From Ephydatia muelleri (lineage: Eukaryota; Porifera; Demospongiae; Spongillida; Spongillidae), in contig JABACO010000021.1 in assembly GCA_013339895.1 (NCBI GenBank), positions 3,403,185 through 3,467,184 of the forward strand: a DNA stretch of 64,000 nucleotides, written 5' to 3'. The translations under genes and the position numbers were made by a program. Below the pieces are notes generated by a model, which saw only the letters and a list, made by a program, of their open reading frames with translations, searched no databases and was not told the origin of the DNA. Positions 47,030-58,809 of the stretch are shown piece by piece (position 1 is the stretch's first letter; each line of letters starts with the position of its first letter).

Positions 47030-47995
47030 CTATACACAATTCTGCATTGCCTTCTGCAACACTCTGTATTTTCGTAACTTTCTTCGATAACTGCTATCTT
47101 TTTTCTGGTTTTTTTCCAATAGTTGTTTATCGTGCTCCTTAGCAACATTTAGTTCATGGGTGTGAAGAAGCAACTTCATCTTTTGAGCCTGTCCTATACA
47201 AAATTTAATAATTCTTTCCTTCTCATTGTGAGGTTTTGAACAAAGCCATGGTAACGATTTATTCATTTTAGACTTAACCTTTGCATCAACAAATCCAATT
47301 TTCACATTATGTGCATTTCTAAAATGATAATCAGCTAATCCAAGAATTTTTTCTGCAAACATATTATGTGCAGGGGCAGAGAGCGTTTGACTTGCCATAG
47401 GTGTTGGAATGTTGGATAGATTACCCTCAATGTAATCATACATTTGTCGTTCAATTACTTCGATGATACTAGTTATAAGTCGGAACAAAATTTCATTCAA
47501 GCTTGCTTTCCCAGTGCATTCATTAAACTTAAAATTACTTTGTAAACACTGCAGTATAGCATTTATCTCTTTGTCCAAATCTATTCCAAATATATCTGTA
47601 CATATTCTTAAGACAAGTAATGGGCAATCCTTTAATGATTTTAGGTACTGTAAACATGTCTTAATGTATGAAATAGTATCAAGTTTAGTGATGCCTGGAT
47701 TTCCATACAGCTGTTTCATCCAAGGCCCAGTCACTAATTTTCCAATAACGGTAAGTGCTTGCAATTGCAGTAATGATTTGTCATTTCTTAAGTCCTGGTT
47801 CACTGCTACTCTCTTCAGGTGGTGAATAATCGTTGACTTGGTTTGTATTGGGTCAAGTTTGTGATATTCAGCAAATGAACTTGCAATAACATTAAAACAG
47901 GTCTGAATATGCGAAGCATAATCATCTGTTGTACCCCCAGCTAATTGTAGCACATAGGAAGTGGGAGGAACTGTTGCAATGCAATTCCAAGCCAT
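47030..47995 (-). CDS. Unplaced transposon-type protein (321 residues)
   Basis: A long intact frame starting MAWNCIATVPPTSYVLQLAG. Recognisable stretches are LQALTVIGKLVTGPWMKQLY, IIEVIERQMYDYIEGNL, AHNMFAEKILGLADYHFRNA and VKSKMNKSLPWL, followed by a Lys-rich C-terminus (LLEKNQKKDSSYRRKLRKYR). From memory, the IIEVxERQ...AHNxxAExxLG pattern is common to a repeat-borne protein family in sponges and cnidarians, thought to be transposon-encoded, but I cannot assign a superfamily. The true start may lie upstream, since the minus-strand sequence at 48000-48090 also reads open (MKTAEDFKKLIEGFSGDIST). It could instead be a host gene. Confidence 0.5.
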   Translation of the reverse strand: MAWNCIATVPPTSYVLQLAGGTTDDYASHIQTCFNVIASSFAEYHKLDPIQTKSTIIHHLKRVAVNQDLRNDKSLLQLQALTVIGKLVTGPWMKQLYGNPGITKLDTISYIKTCLQYLKSLKDCPLLVLRICTDIFGIDLDKEINAILQCLQSNFKFNECTGKASLNEILFRLITSIIEVIERQMYDYIEGNLSNIPTPMASQTLSAPAHNMFAEKILGLADYHFRNAHNVKIGFVDAKVKSKMNKSLPWLCSKPHNEKERIIKFCIGQAQKMKLLLHTHELNVAKEHDKQLLEKNQKKDSSYRRKLRKYRVLQKAMQNCV

Positions 47996-48111
47996 TTCTT
48001 ATTGCTGAAACCTGTAGTGCATTGTCTGTACTGATATCACCACTAAAACCTTCAATCAACTTCTTAAAATCTTCTGCAGTCTTCATCCTAATTTGGAAAA
48101 ATACACACTAA

Positions 48112-48934
48112 CAGATCGTTGCAGCGTGCTAACATCTTAAAAGGGTTACATATAGGGTTGTAAGCACACTGGAAAGTTGCACAGTCATGCTATAGTTCCA
48201 TTTTCGCGGCAATGTACAATATGACATCTGGGGACGAGTCACTACCTGAGAAAATCTGGGGTATGCCATGGGCATCGGCCAAAAATTATGGTATATTCAT
48301 AGTATGTAGATTTATAGCAAGATTGCGTTTATAAATACTTCTTTTTACGGTACCTCGAAAATAATGGTAGTCTTTATTTAGAGTTAAACTTTGTTAACGC
48401 TATAAGGTACTCAAAGGTAAGAAATGTTCTTAAAAAGTTGCAAAACCATGTTATACGGGCAGTGCTTAACCACCTAATAACGTTTGACGTAAGTTGGCTT
48501 CATGCATAGCACGTGCCATATTTAAACACATAGACTGTTGGATGACACTTTGGGCATCAACCAAAGATCGTGAAATTTGAAATCCGTATAGATTAAGACC
48601 TGGGGAGTACCTACATCTGATCGGTTTCCCGGTACCTCTAAAGACAAAAAAGTTCTACCAAACCTAAAGGGTACATATTTTTTCTACGCGCCAGAAATTT
48701 TGAACTAAACGTTTCAAATAAACCAGAGCTGTGTCATAGCATAGACAATGTATCGACATACCGATAAATCCAGAAACAGTCCACAACAGCCATCAAACGA
48801 ACACAAACCAGCTTTCACTCGAATTTAATGCACCTGAACAATTTGCAACCCGCGTCACAATTTTTACTTAACATTGGATCACCAATATTTCGGTACTCGT
48901 ACGTGAAATATGCCGGTACCCACGTAAAGCCTTA
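48112..48934. other. No gene recognised
   Basis: AT-rich interval with no supported frame or repeat structure. Confidence 0.45.
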
Positions 48935-49050
48935 ACCACACCACGCATGCGCATACATGTCCAGCTCATCTGATTCATTAATTGGTCAATGGATTGGGAC
49001 GGGAGAATCCAGAAGAGTGCACTGTTTTATAGCTCTTTGTCCTTTAGCCC
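48935..49050 (+). repeat. Copy of the gypsy C LTR-end and flank
   Basis: Matches 46305-46440, including the LTR-tail words and the genomic flank (AATTGGTCAATGGATTGGGA). It is a short fossil fragment. Confidence 0.6.
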
Positions 49051-49105
49051 CAATTCCACCTGGCAACGTCTGGTTTAATCAATGTGTCGAAAAGAACACA
49101 ACGAG

Positions 49106-49258
49106 TTTTGTTACCCGTCAAACACGGAATTGTGCATGTTGGCATTCCGCTCTAAAGACCCCTCAACGAATGCCGCAGTGAAAAACTGCAACATCCGTGA
49201 AGGTTCCATCGATTTTATTGAGCGGAATGCTATGTAGGTGTTTCACGGGTAACAAACT
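49106..49258. repeat. Imperfect palindrome (small foldback repeat)
   Basis: GAGTTTTGTTACCCGTCAAA near 49101 pairs with CACGGGTAACAAACTC near 49244. Inside, GGCATTCCGCTCTA pairs with GAGCGGAATGC. It is probably a small non-autonomous element. No target duplication was identified. Confidence 0.5.
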
Positions 49259-49864
49259 CATTGCCGAGTTTATCAGACTATTTGGCAGAACTTTCTTCAT
49301 TACCATTGTAATGCCAAAACATTTCCTATTTGCTCGCCTTTAGATTTATATGTTGAAGTCCGTGCTAATACACGTATCGATTGCAAGAAAAGTTTTTCAG
49401 CGCTATACATGCACGCATACATGCATATCGCTCTTGACCGTGTGATCCTATACTTCCTTATAATTACCAGACTTATCTTCGTCATTCGCCTAGCTTACCA
49501 ATTTGTCATCAACGTTCTTTCCACTGAAGTTTAGCCTGATGTTCTGCCAGTATAGAAAGATCTCTACGCGTGGTTCAGACGCTATTTGCTGGTTAAAAAA
49601 ATTGCGTTAAGTGTCTAAAATAGTCCATCCTTCCTCGTGTGAGTGTCCATGTTGCCTTGAGCTCTAGCTATGGAGTACGCCTAGCCTCCATGCACGATGC
49701 ACTCTATATAATGCACTACCCAGGTACCATGTGTACTCTAGATTCATGTGGATCATTTGTTTGTGATTTGCGCAAAGTGCATGCATGCTTGAGAGAGAAA
49801 GCCTTGTTCTTGTTTTTCTTTAGGCTACTACTGATCTATATATCTGTATAACAAATCATAGTGC

Positions 49865-50108
49865 TTGAAAACGGCCAGCCACTAATAATGGTATCTGTAA
49901 AAGCAAATCGTTAGTCCAAAGCGCATGTGGCTTGATCTGGACTACCAGACAACACTCGGCGCATGCGCACAAAGTAACCTATTAGCGGCGATTATGGAAG
50001 GTTTTTACACAACAAGACAAATAGCCGAGCTTTATAAAGGAGGATACTTGCTATCTCGCTAATCCAAGTTGATAGCTATAGATCCCAATATTGTCAAAGC
50101 AAGCTAGG
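49865..50108 (+). promoter_or_regulatory. Upstream region of secreted-peptide gene 3
   Basis: Starts GGCCAGCCACTAATAATGGT, with GGCGCATGCGCACAAAG near 49959 and a TATAAAG box at 50033-50039, 70 bases before the ATG. It shares GACAAATAGCCGAGCTTTAT with gene 1 (GACAGATAGCCGGGCTTTAT). Confidence 0.7.
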
Positions 50109-50387
50109 ATGAGGTTTCTTCTTCAAGTTTTTCTTTTGCTGTTGGCAGCTGCTTTGGTTTCAGCCAGTGCAAAAGAGAAATACACAGAATACGTATATCT
50201 TTTCAAAGGCAAGTTAATCTCCAAGCCACCCAACACAAGATACCCTGGGAGAGCTACCCCTGGAACCACTATCCCTGGAACCGCTAACCCTGGGACCGCT
50301 ATTCCAACGACGACGACGCCAGATACGACCACACCTCCGTATGACAACAACAAAGAGAAGACAATAGCCCTTTTTTTGCCAGTCTAA
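50109..50387 (+). CDS. Small secreted Pro/Thr-rich peptide, gene 3
   Basis: 92 residues, the longest member. The signal peptide MRFLLQVFLLLLAAALVSAS is followed by AKEKYTEYVYLFKGKLISKP. A stretch of short repeats follows (PGRATPGTTIPGTANPGTAI, period about five residues), then DTTTPPYDNNKEKTIALFLP. The repeat number differs from genes 1 and 4, pointing to slippage-driven change in the mature peptide. It has no cysteine. An AATAAA signal lies at 50514-50519. Role unknown; the Thr/Pro runs could be O-glycosylated. Confidence 0.75.
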   Translation: MRFLLQVFLLLLAAALVSASAKEKYTEYVYLFKGKLISKPPNTRYPGRATPGTTIPGTANPGTAIPTTTTPDTTTPPYDNNKEKTIALFLPV

Positions 50388-50613
50388 ACTGACTGAACCA
50401 GAAGCTGAACTAGACTGGCTGCATGACGCGCGTATCACATGTATACATGCGTAAGGCATGCAGACATTGTTTATGAAAGGTTATTCAGGTCATGATATAT
50501 GCCAGCAAATTAAAATAAAGAGCATACAACTGATGTACAATTGTCTTCGCATTAATCAATGGTGTATGATTTCATGAGCTTGATTAGGGAAAGTTTTGAG
50601 GACGCTTCCTATA

Positions 50614-50830
50614 AGGTAAACTTCCAAATCAGAACGGTTGGTTTTATTGGAACGGGGGGGGGGGGGGGGGGGGGGGTCCAAAATGGTAGAGACTAGAGGT
50701 AGGGGGTTGAAACCAAATCTATGTATCAGTACACAAAGAAGAATGAGATTCAAACCCCTACCTCTAGACTTCTACCACTTTGGACCCCCGTTCCAATAAA
50801 GCTAACCCCTTCTAATTTGGCAGTTTACCT
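50614..50830. mobile_element. MITE with TA target duplication
   Basis: A 217-base element starting AGGTAAACTTCC and ending GGCAGTTTACCT, flanked by TA on both sides (50612-50613, 50831-50832). The arms pair almost throughout (TTTATTGGAACGGGGG against CCCCCGTTCCAATAAA; CTAGAGGTAGGGG against CCCCTACCTCTAG). A G run of about 22 bases lies at 50656-50677. It fits a Tc1/mariner-type non-autonomous element. Confidence 0.75.
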
Positions 50831-51179
50831 TAGATGAAAAAGAAATCAGTGCATAGTTCTATAGTTCGTCTTTCACTTTCTTTCCTAGAAACTTCATTAC
50901 TCGCTCCACGTAGCAAGAATCGTAACTTATAAAAGCGGCCTGCATACAAATGTATTGGAGTACTTAAAAACCCGCAGGCAGGCACATTTCTACGTCACGA
51001 TGTATACACAAAAACTTGTGTCTCTAGGCTCTCTACAGTTTCTGATATGCGAAAGTTGAGTAGCGCTCACTAGACAAAAACGGTGTGTTTATGTAATTCT
51101 CCATTGCCTCCCTGTACAATTATTTTATTACCCGTTCCCGTTTTACGGATTCAAATTATTCATGCATGTCCGCAATTTC

Positions 51180-51430
51180 TGTGGATTTGCTGGAGAAACA
51201 GGTTGCCTGCATGCAATTCTATAATTCTAGTCGAGCTCTTCTACGTTAATTGTACATGATTTGTTCAGTTGTATATATATATTCCATAAACTTTGTTTGG
51301 AGTCTTCTTATTTCCACATACACCTACAACTGCATTGAGGTCTGCAGTTTTCTCGAAACCATTTTACCCGTAGGGCCAACTACACGTCAACCCTGCTGCC
51401 CCAGAAAGTGATGTCAGTCTCATATTCGTA
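51180..51430 (-). repeat. Inverted copy of the peptide-gene downstream module
   Basis: On the minus strand it repeats 6130-6410 (ACATCACTTTCTGGGGCAGC, GAGAAAACTGCAGACCTC, AACCTGTTTCTCCAGCA). Here it lies 0.8 kb beyond gene 3 and points the other way, so the block has been moved or inverted relative to genes 1 and 4. Confidence 0.6.
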
Positions 51431-52740
51431 TATAAGCCAAAAATTATTGATCATAACATGTCATACATACGTATATGAAATGGTACGCATTTAATAGTGC
51501 CAAGTTAAAGCTAGCTAGTATCCGATTGAAGTATGTCGCGAGCGTATCGCCATGTCTGCCATGATGCTCAGATTATAACAGGTCATCGCGTATGTGACAC
51601 CTGAGTTTAGAGTGTTATCTCCATTATGAGAATAATTGGTCTAACTCAGGTACGTATTGACTTAGAAATAGCCATAAACTCCATTCTGTGGAAATAGAAA
51701 TGAGAAGCAAACTAGCTTAGAAATGCTCTGCTTTAAGCGTTATTGACGCGCGGGCATGCCACGGAGAGTACCAGGCCGCTAGGTTTGGCTGACGTGAGTT
51801 GCGAGGCGAATGCCACATAGCCGGGAGGTGCGGTTTTTCAAAAAGTTTTAACTTTAATACGAATGAGCGGCATAATATAGAATCGCGCTGTAAGCCGTAC
51901 CAAGCTTCCACATTTGAAGTCTGCATAAGTCATAAGTCGATGCTATACCAGTATGCTCATTGGGGTTATACGTTCAAAATCAAAATAGCACTTCTACTTA
52001 ACGACGTGAGTTCTGCACATCCTGGAGCACTGCGGCAAATACGCTGTATATAGAAATGTCTTCTGCATTCAGTACGTTATAGACCATCAATCGACTAGAG
52101 AGTAGGTCAGTGTGGTGCTTGTTTGATTCACACATGAGAAGTTAACCCACTCTCCCTTCTTTATGTAAGCTTTTATTAGCATTCTAAATGCTTGTGATGA
52201 GTCCTTATTGAGTGGATGAGGTGGAGATTTTTATACTATGTGTAGTCTAGCCAGAGGTTGGTGCTGACTGCTGTCTTGTTCCTTGTATTTATTGTTGGAT
52301 TCATGTCTATGCCCATATGGCAACCGTGTCTGGAGCATTTGGAATGATACAATAATAGGTACTGAACATTTGATGTAATGGAGATTTAAGATTTAGTTCA
52401 TTGTAAATGTTTGGTGCGTGCAGTTTAATGAAGTAGTGAGATGTGATGTTCAATATTTAGTATACCCCATACACATCCACTAACAATGTATCGTACAATT
52501 ATAATATAAAGTAGGGTAGATCAGGGCAAGAATTAGAATTAAGAGCAACATGCATGCTCATGTATGCATGTGGTATGCTTGTACAAAATCCACAAAACTC
52601 ATACTTCCCAGCATATCACAAAAATATGCTTCTCAAGTTTCCATTGAAACAAAAATCCTTTTGTCTCCCATGCAGCTGAAAACACCCATGCCACCAAATG
52701 AGATGTTGTGGTGGCTCAACATAGCATTTGCATGGTGTTA
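51431..52740. other. No gene recognised
   Basis: Nothing supported on either strand. Also empty to my eye is 50831-51179. Confidence 0.45.
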
Positions 52741-52744
52741 CTGT

Positions 52745-53360
52745 TAAGGTTACACATACGCACACACCCACATGCACATACATTCATATACACACACAGA
52801 CACACACCCATGATGTACAAACACATATACTCCCACATATGTGTGAGTTATGTACACACATGCACACATCCACACACATTCGCACCCACATGATGTACAC
52901 ACATGCACTCACACATTCACACATTCACACACACATTCACACCCACATGATGTACAAACACATATACTCCTGTATGTGTGAGTTTACACATTCACACCAC
53001 ATGATGAACACACATATACTCACATGCATACACACACATTCACACATTAGCATACACACTTTCACACCCACATGATGTGTACATATGCACTCACACATGC
53101 ATAAACATATACTCCCACATGCACACATATGTATATGTGATTGTGTGTGTATGGGTGTATGTGTCTATGCATGTGTGAGTGTATGTGCGCATGTGTGTAT
53201 CCAAGCCAGGATGCTGACCAGTCCAGGCTTGGCTAACCAGGTTTGTGGGGGGTGCTCCACCCCAAGTTAACACGGCCAAGTCATTTTGCCCATGTTAACC
53301 CTAAAGTACACCGTTGTGTGCATGTGTGTGTACATAACATATACATGTGTGAGTGTGCAC
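52745..53360. repeat. CA/TG-rich low-complexity region
   Basis: Impure CACACA/CATTCACA tracts at 52745-53125 turn into TGTGTG tracts at 53130-53200 and again at 53315-53365. Words such as CACCCACATGATGTAC recur about every 100 bases. Open frames in it are not genes. 53361-54262 shows no gene. Confidence 0.75.
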
Positions 53361-54264
53361 ATGTGTCATGTGATCATGCATAGGTGAGTATACTCACAAA
53401 TGCATGATCATTTGGACTGTCAACAATGGAATCATCGATCAAATCATATCAGAGTGCAGAATTACTATGAATGAATATGTATGTTGTTGCTACCTGCTGA
53501 CACAATGTTTCTGCATTGCCCCCTTCAGCTGGAAATTCCTCACAAGCAAATCTCTATCTATCTAGCTACCACTGCAATGAATAATAAGAGCCATTAGAGA
53601 TAGCTATTATAACAAAAAATCTTGGTTAGCCCAACATTTGGGCCAACAACATCTAAAACTGACATGCACAAGTAATTGTGACAAGTGTCTTGATGACACA
53701 TTACAAGAAACCAATAAGAATCATATATATAATTCACAGGTTCATCAATATTCCAATGATGAGCACATCTTAGTGTTGTGTTTTCAACAGGAGAAAGAGA
53801 AGGTCACATTGGACGATTTTAGGATAATGTAAAGGCCTACTGAGGGGGAGGAGAGAGAGGGTAAATACATCTTATGTGTACATTACCAATGGGTTGGTTT
53901 TTGGTGGAAAGGGAAATATCATAGACAAAACATACACATACAATAGCCATACAGCAGGCACAACACACCCATAACACATGTACACTCACTTGGTATTGTG
54001 CTTACACAGCAGTTGATCCTGTATACACAACCCTTTTGAGAAAGGAGCAAAGATCACCACTACAAAACAAGTGACAAGCTGGGAGGGGGAGGAAAAATAC
54101 ATGTATTCATTACTCTGGGCAACAATGAAATCCCTAGTCCCTGGTCAAGTGGGGTGTGAGGGGGGTTAAGCAACCTTATATTGCGCACAAAAAGAGCCCG
54201 TGCCAATGGCTGAGAATATTGTATTGGTAGCAGTTTACCTACATTGTACTGCACCTGGATATTA

Positions 54265-54388
54265 GTCTCGTCCCCAGACCAACATGACGTAAATGATTAT
54301 CGCTGTAAACAGTATAATCTGCCACTTTCCACGTAGCAGTGATGTAATCCACCCGCAGTTGTTGGGAATCTGGGTCTGGGTACGAGAC
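54265..54388. mobile_element. Short TA-flanked MITE
   Basis: 124 bases, starting GTCTCGTCCCCAGACC and ending GGTCTGGGTACGAGAC, flanked by TA at 54263-54264 and 54389-54390. It is non-coding and probably Tc1/mariner-like. Confidence 0.65.
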
Positions 54389-54561
54389 TATCTGGATATG
54401 CTGACTGGTGTTCAGTATCATATTCATATTGTACCACTAGACTTGCACACATGTATTGTTATAGCTGTTAATTTATCTGATGGTATGCATGTGGGGAAGT
54501 GAGTGCACTGGGACAGAAGGTCTCAACCAACTTCTTCATTTTGTAAACTAACATGCAGGTG

Positions 54562-54835
54562 AAAAACACCCAGGTATCACACCTGACCAGCGGCCAGGGA
54601 TTTAACCCATTGTTGTCCAGAGTATGAACAACACCCGAGCATCACACCTGACCAGCGGCTAGGGATTTAACCCATTGTTGTCCAGAGTATGAACAACACC
54701 CGGGCATCACACCTGACCAGCGGCTAGGGATTTAACACCCATTTTTGCCCAGAGTATGAACAGCACTCAGGCATTACACCTGATCAGCAGCCAGAGATTT
54801 AACCCATTGTTGCCTACAGTATGGGCCACACCTAG
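54562..54835. repeat. 66-base tandem repeat, four units
   Basis: Units carry ATCACACCTGACCAGCGGC, then AGGGATTTAACCCATTGTTG and CCAGAGTATGAAC. The middle two are nearly identical and the outer two diverged. Non-coding as far as I can see. Confidence 0.85.
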
Positions 54836-55224
54836 TGCACACAGGCAAAAGTGCTGGGGGTGTATATGCATGTATGTGTGCTCCCGCGCACGCATTGTGC
54901 ATTTATCAAGTGCGATGTGACATAAAGGGACCACGCAACAACTTACCCAGTCATTGAGATCAGGTACTGGTAGATGTACCACATGTGTGATGGATTTGTG
55001 ATCGGTAGGCATACGAAAAGAAATATTCAAAAGAGGTGAAAGTCAGGGCATATTACGAGCATTTAGAAAACGACATGCCTCTCACACACATCACTACCCC
55101 ACACACCGGCACCATATCACTGCATGCGTAGTTATAACAATTTGACATCACAATAATTTATCGCACACATGCATATGCATGCATACAGATTCCTTTAATA
55201 CACTCTAACACAAAAACATAAAGC

Positions 55225-57980
55225 ACACTTACTTGTGCAACAAGGTCAACACACATCTTGGCATAACTTGTGAGGTGTAGTTGCTCATACTTAAGGTTCG
55301 GTATAAGTGCTAATCCAGTGTCATCAGCTTGTGCCCTGTTTTTGTGTACAGTTCCATCAGATGTTCCCAAGATATTGGCATTCCATTATACTAGTACATG
55401 TAAGAGACAATTGTATTAGAAGACATTCTGAGCAAACACATTTACCCACCCATAGTCTTCTTTTGGGATTTACCCAGCAATTTCTGACAGTCTTCATCAA
55501 GTGTGGTGGATAGAACAGGAAAAAAATTAAACGTTTCTTACCATCTTGAGCATAGGGGTTAACAACTCTGTGCACCAGTGCTTCTGACCCTGCATCATGC
55601 AGCTTGGAAAACTCTCTGCTAGCAGACAGACGATCACAACTTAGTGCATGAACTGTGAAGCCTAGATTTTTCAAATGGGAAACAGCATTCCACACAACAG
55701 GAAAGAGTTTGTCTACCAAGCTATACAAAATCAATGAATATTAGTCACTTAATTTCATTACACAGTACCTGACAAATCAGTGCATGGAAATTGAGCGTAA
55801 CGAAACTTCAGTGTCGTGAATAGTCCTCTGACATCAAAACCAACATTGATGAGGCAAGAGGGTCCCTCATGACGTAATTGGATAACTGCCTATCATAGTC
55901 AGCCAGGTGTCCATTTAATGTCTCGAATGTCAACAAACCCAGTTAGGCAACCTGTATATGTTATGTAAATTATGCATCCATTGACTTATAAATATTACAT
56001 ACTTACATTATTTAGCTGCCTGAAAATAAAACTGCTAAATGTAGGTATGCAATTAATGGATGAATAATTTCCGTAATCCCTTGTTTCCATACTTTTTACT
56101 CAATTGCAGTCTATATCTGATGTACAAATCCTACATCCCCAATTTATTTTTTATATCTTGTAACTAATTACCATCCTGTGTGCTTGTCGTAAATGAGGTC
56201 CTCCTGTATGTGCATCTCATCAAACATAAGAAAAACACACTTGTCTCTCTCCACACAGGATGGTAGCTTTGCAGCAATCTTAAGCTGCTGATCAACTTCC
56301 ATTGTTGTTTTGGTGTGGTAAGTGTAGACTTATAGTGTTCTTTGAGACGGACGTGTTATGGTCCTAATTTCCCGTAGCATCTCATACGCTGAGCCTGTCA
56401 GATGGCGTAGATAGAGGCACCACTGCACCACGATAGGGTCCCATTGCATCTGCCCAGCATCCTTTACAGAAGCAGCCTCATCTGTGCTTCCCCAAAAAAA
56501 CATGCCCAAATGTTAGGTGGGAGAGCTGTACAAACGGTCTCAGCGTTGTCCTTCATAATCTGAACGAGATCATCGTGCAAGCTGCTGTGTACAGAATGCC
56601 CCCTTTCTTCAGTCACTTCTTGCATTTTCTTAAGCAGGTTGGTGACTTGACGCTAACAGGCTGTTCTTAGTGCATGGTCTTGATGGTAGCATTCGCACTT
56701 TTCAGGAGAACTCAAACGTGTGAATGCTGCATGATATGGCTACCAGGGTTAGTTCGGCTTGAATCAGCAGCTTGTTTGAAATGACGGTTTGCTAAGGTCC
56801 TTAATTGCCCTGCCGGTATGCCATACATCTAGTGCAGCACTGACTGCTTTCCTCTGGCATGATTAAGAGGTCACACTCGCCCTATGGCGGATAGTGGAAT
56901 GTAACGTGTCAAGATATGCTACACACTCTGACCCTGCTGATTATGATAAGAGAATCACACCTGCAGTTACAAACAACAGTACCTGAAGTATTCATGATCT
57001 TCCCATTCTTTGATCCAATGTATGCCATGAACCTCTCATCATGACAGTTACAGCTGTAATTGTATACTAGGTAAGGCTTGAAACATGTTAGTTTAGAAAA
57101 AACCGGTTGCAAGAGGTTATTAAAATAAAAATAAAACTGGTCGGTTAATGTGAATGTTTAAAAAATAACCGGTCGGTTGATCGATTATAATATTGATGCA
57201 TAATCGATGGGACCAAAAGCTACATGTAAACCAGCACAACCTCGGGCTTTGCTACATGGCAGAAAAGATGGTCCACGGCGTACCCCTAAGCATGTCGCGG
57301 ATCCCGCCGCGTACAAAGACATCTACACTGTACCTTGTGGAGGATATAATTGCTGAGCGAATGGCAAAAAGCACAAAGAATGGCTCGTGCGTTGGAAAGG
57401 GTTTTGCCATGAGGATGATACTTGGGAGCCGCTTGAACATTTAGGCGGTTGGGAGCAGTACATAGCTCGTTTTGAAGAAGAGTGTGACCACCAGCCTTCT
57501 CTCCGTTGTTCGCTCTCGTCCGCTTATTGTTTTCTCGTGCCCAGCATTATTGCCATATGTAAGACGCGCGTGATGACGCCACTTGCAACTCCTCTATAAA
57601 ATATCAACCGGTCGGTTGTGGTTGCTTAAAATTTTAATAACCGGTTGAAGCGGTTATATGCTGAAATAGAACCGGTTGTTTGATTCTCGCGATCGGTTAA
57701 CCGGAAACCGGCACAACCGGTTTCAAGCATTAAATTACTAGGTCCAGCAGCCTCCTGACATCTGCAACAGATGTAAGACACTGAGGGATCTGGCTGAAGG
57801 TAATCACTGTTGACATCAGTTGCTTGCCGTCCAAGTAGATATTGATAGACAGTACAAATTGCAATTCATATAATAACCATACTGATATAGAAGCAGCTCA
57901 ACTCATGTACAATTTACCTGAACATGCCACTTCATATCATGTTCAATCACCACACATCAGTGTAACTTCAAAATCCCATC
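55225..57980 (-). pseudogene. P-element-like (THAP9-type) transposase relic
   Basis: Minus-strand pieces in P-transposase order: HDMKWHVQ (about 57930), MSTVITFSQIPQCLTSVADV and RRLLDL (about 57740-57830), YNYSCNCHDERFMAYIGSKN (about 56985-57064), then MQWDPIVVQWCLYLRHLTGS with YEMLREIRTITRPSQRTL (about 56330-56460), DQQLKIAAKLPSCVERDKCV with FLMFDEMHIQEDLIYDKHTG (about 56170-56310, holding the first catalytic Asp), GLFTTLKFRYAQFPCTDLSG (about 55770-55830), FPVVWNAVSHLKNLGFTVHA, PHLMKTVRNCWVNPKRRLW (about 55440-55730) and LKYEQLHLTSYAKMCVDLVA ending at a GTAAGTG donor at 55230. The Asp expected before PPHLMKT is Tyr here. No THAP domain was found upstream. Several frame changes are present. 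Confidence 0.78.
57073..57735 (+). mobile_element. hAT-like insertion carrying a chromodomain fragment
   Basis: A 663-base element inserted in a P-transposase exon. TACTAGGT flanks it (57065-57072, 57736-57743), and the uninterrupted minus-strand reading across the site is LLDLVYNY, so the 8-base duplication is clear. The inverted words GCTTGAAAC (57076-57084) and GTTTCAAGC (57719-57727) lie near the ends, with many CCGGTT words. Inside, plus-strand frames near 57325-57480 show LVEDIIAERMAKS and, after a frame change, RWKGFCHEDDTWEPLEHLGG with WEQYIARFEEE, a chromodomain. Some hAT transposases carry an N-terminal chromodomain, so this is probably an internally deleted copy. Confidence 0.7.
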
Positions 57981-58039
57981 TGGACCTTTGCCCACCTGTC
58001 CAAAACCCTACTCTGAACCAATCTATGCAATAAATGTTA

Positions 58040-58800
58040 TGTTACAAACGTACAGTATTTTAGCCGATCAAACCATACCAGGTGGAAGAAGTGTCTCCAC
58101 AACAGACATTTAACTCAGCTGCTGCTGCAGGTTGACCGCTCCAGCTTCGTACTTCCTTTTTCTAGATAAGTCGATACATCCTGTATAAATACACAAAAAG
58201 AACTCGATCATCAACTCACTTATGCCAATACAAAACCTAGTATCTTTAGAATGAATACTAGCAAAAATTTGCAACATACACCACGCCACCCATCGACCAT
58301 TGTGGTTGTTCAAAAAATATTTAGAAGCTTTAGTGTTGTATCATGCAAGAGTCCGTGAGCCGATAGAGGTCTAAAAGGCGTAAATTTGACTTTGAAGTTA
58401 TGTATCCTACACGTTTGCAACAAACCCTAAGCCACACTACCATCTCTGCCTTTGCTACACAACTAGTTTTCAATCCTTAGACCAGCTCTGCGTTGCCCAC
58501 AGTAATCCGAGCTAAAATTACGCTTCCGATTCGCAAGACTTAATACAGGTGTTTCACCATGCATTTTATACGGCGCAAGGTTTAAAAGGCGGCTCGTATG
58601 GACGCGCTTCTGAACAGACAAGTTTCCAACGACTTTTACAACCATAATTTGCTTTTTTCCTATCTTTGGTGTCTATGCTCAAGCCAGTTTCTTCAACGCC
58701 CCTCGATAGAGCTCCCGCGAATTTAATCATATTGATGCGATACGATGACGAAACATTGCAGTGAATGGGAATGGATATAGTGTTTCCAATCCCGTTCCGT
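58040..58800. other. No gene recognised
   Basis: Two short minus-strand frames (58110-58313 and 58463-58645) lack a recognisable domain. A THAP finger for the neighbouring P-like gene was looked for and not seen. Confidence 0.4.
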
Positions 58801-58809
58801 AGGTCTTTA

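Noticed and set aside
54562-54835. CRISPR-like array
   Set aside because: The 66-base units are head-to-tail repeats with no spacers, in an animal-type genome.
58463-58645. THAP finger of the P-like transposase
   Set aside because: The Cys-Cys-Cys-His spacing of a THAP domain could not be found in any frame here.
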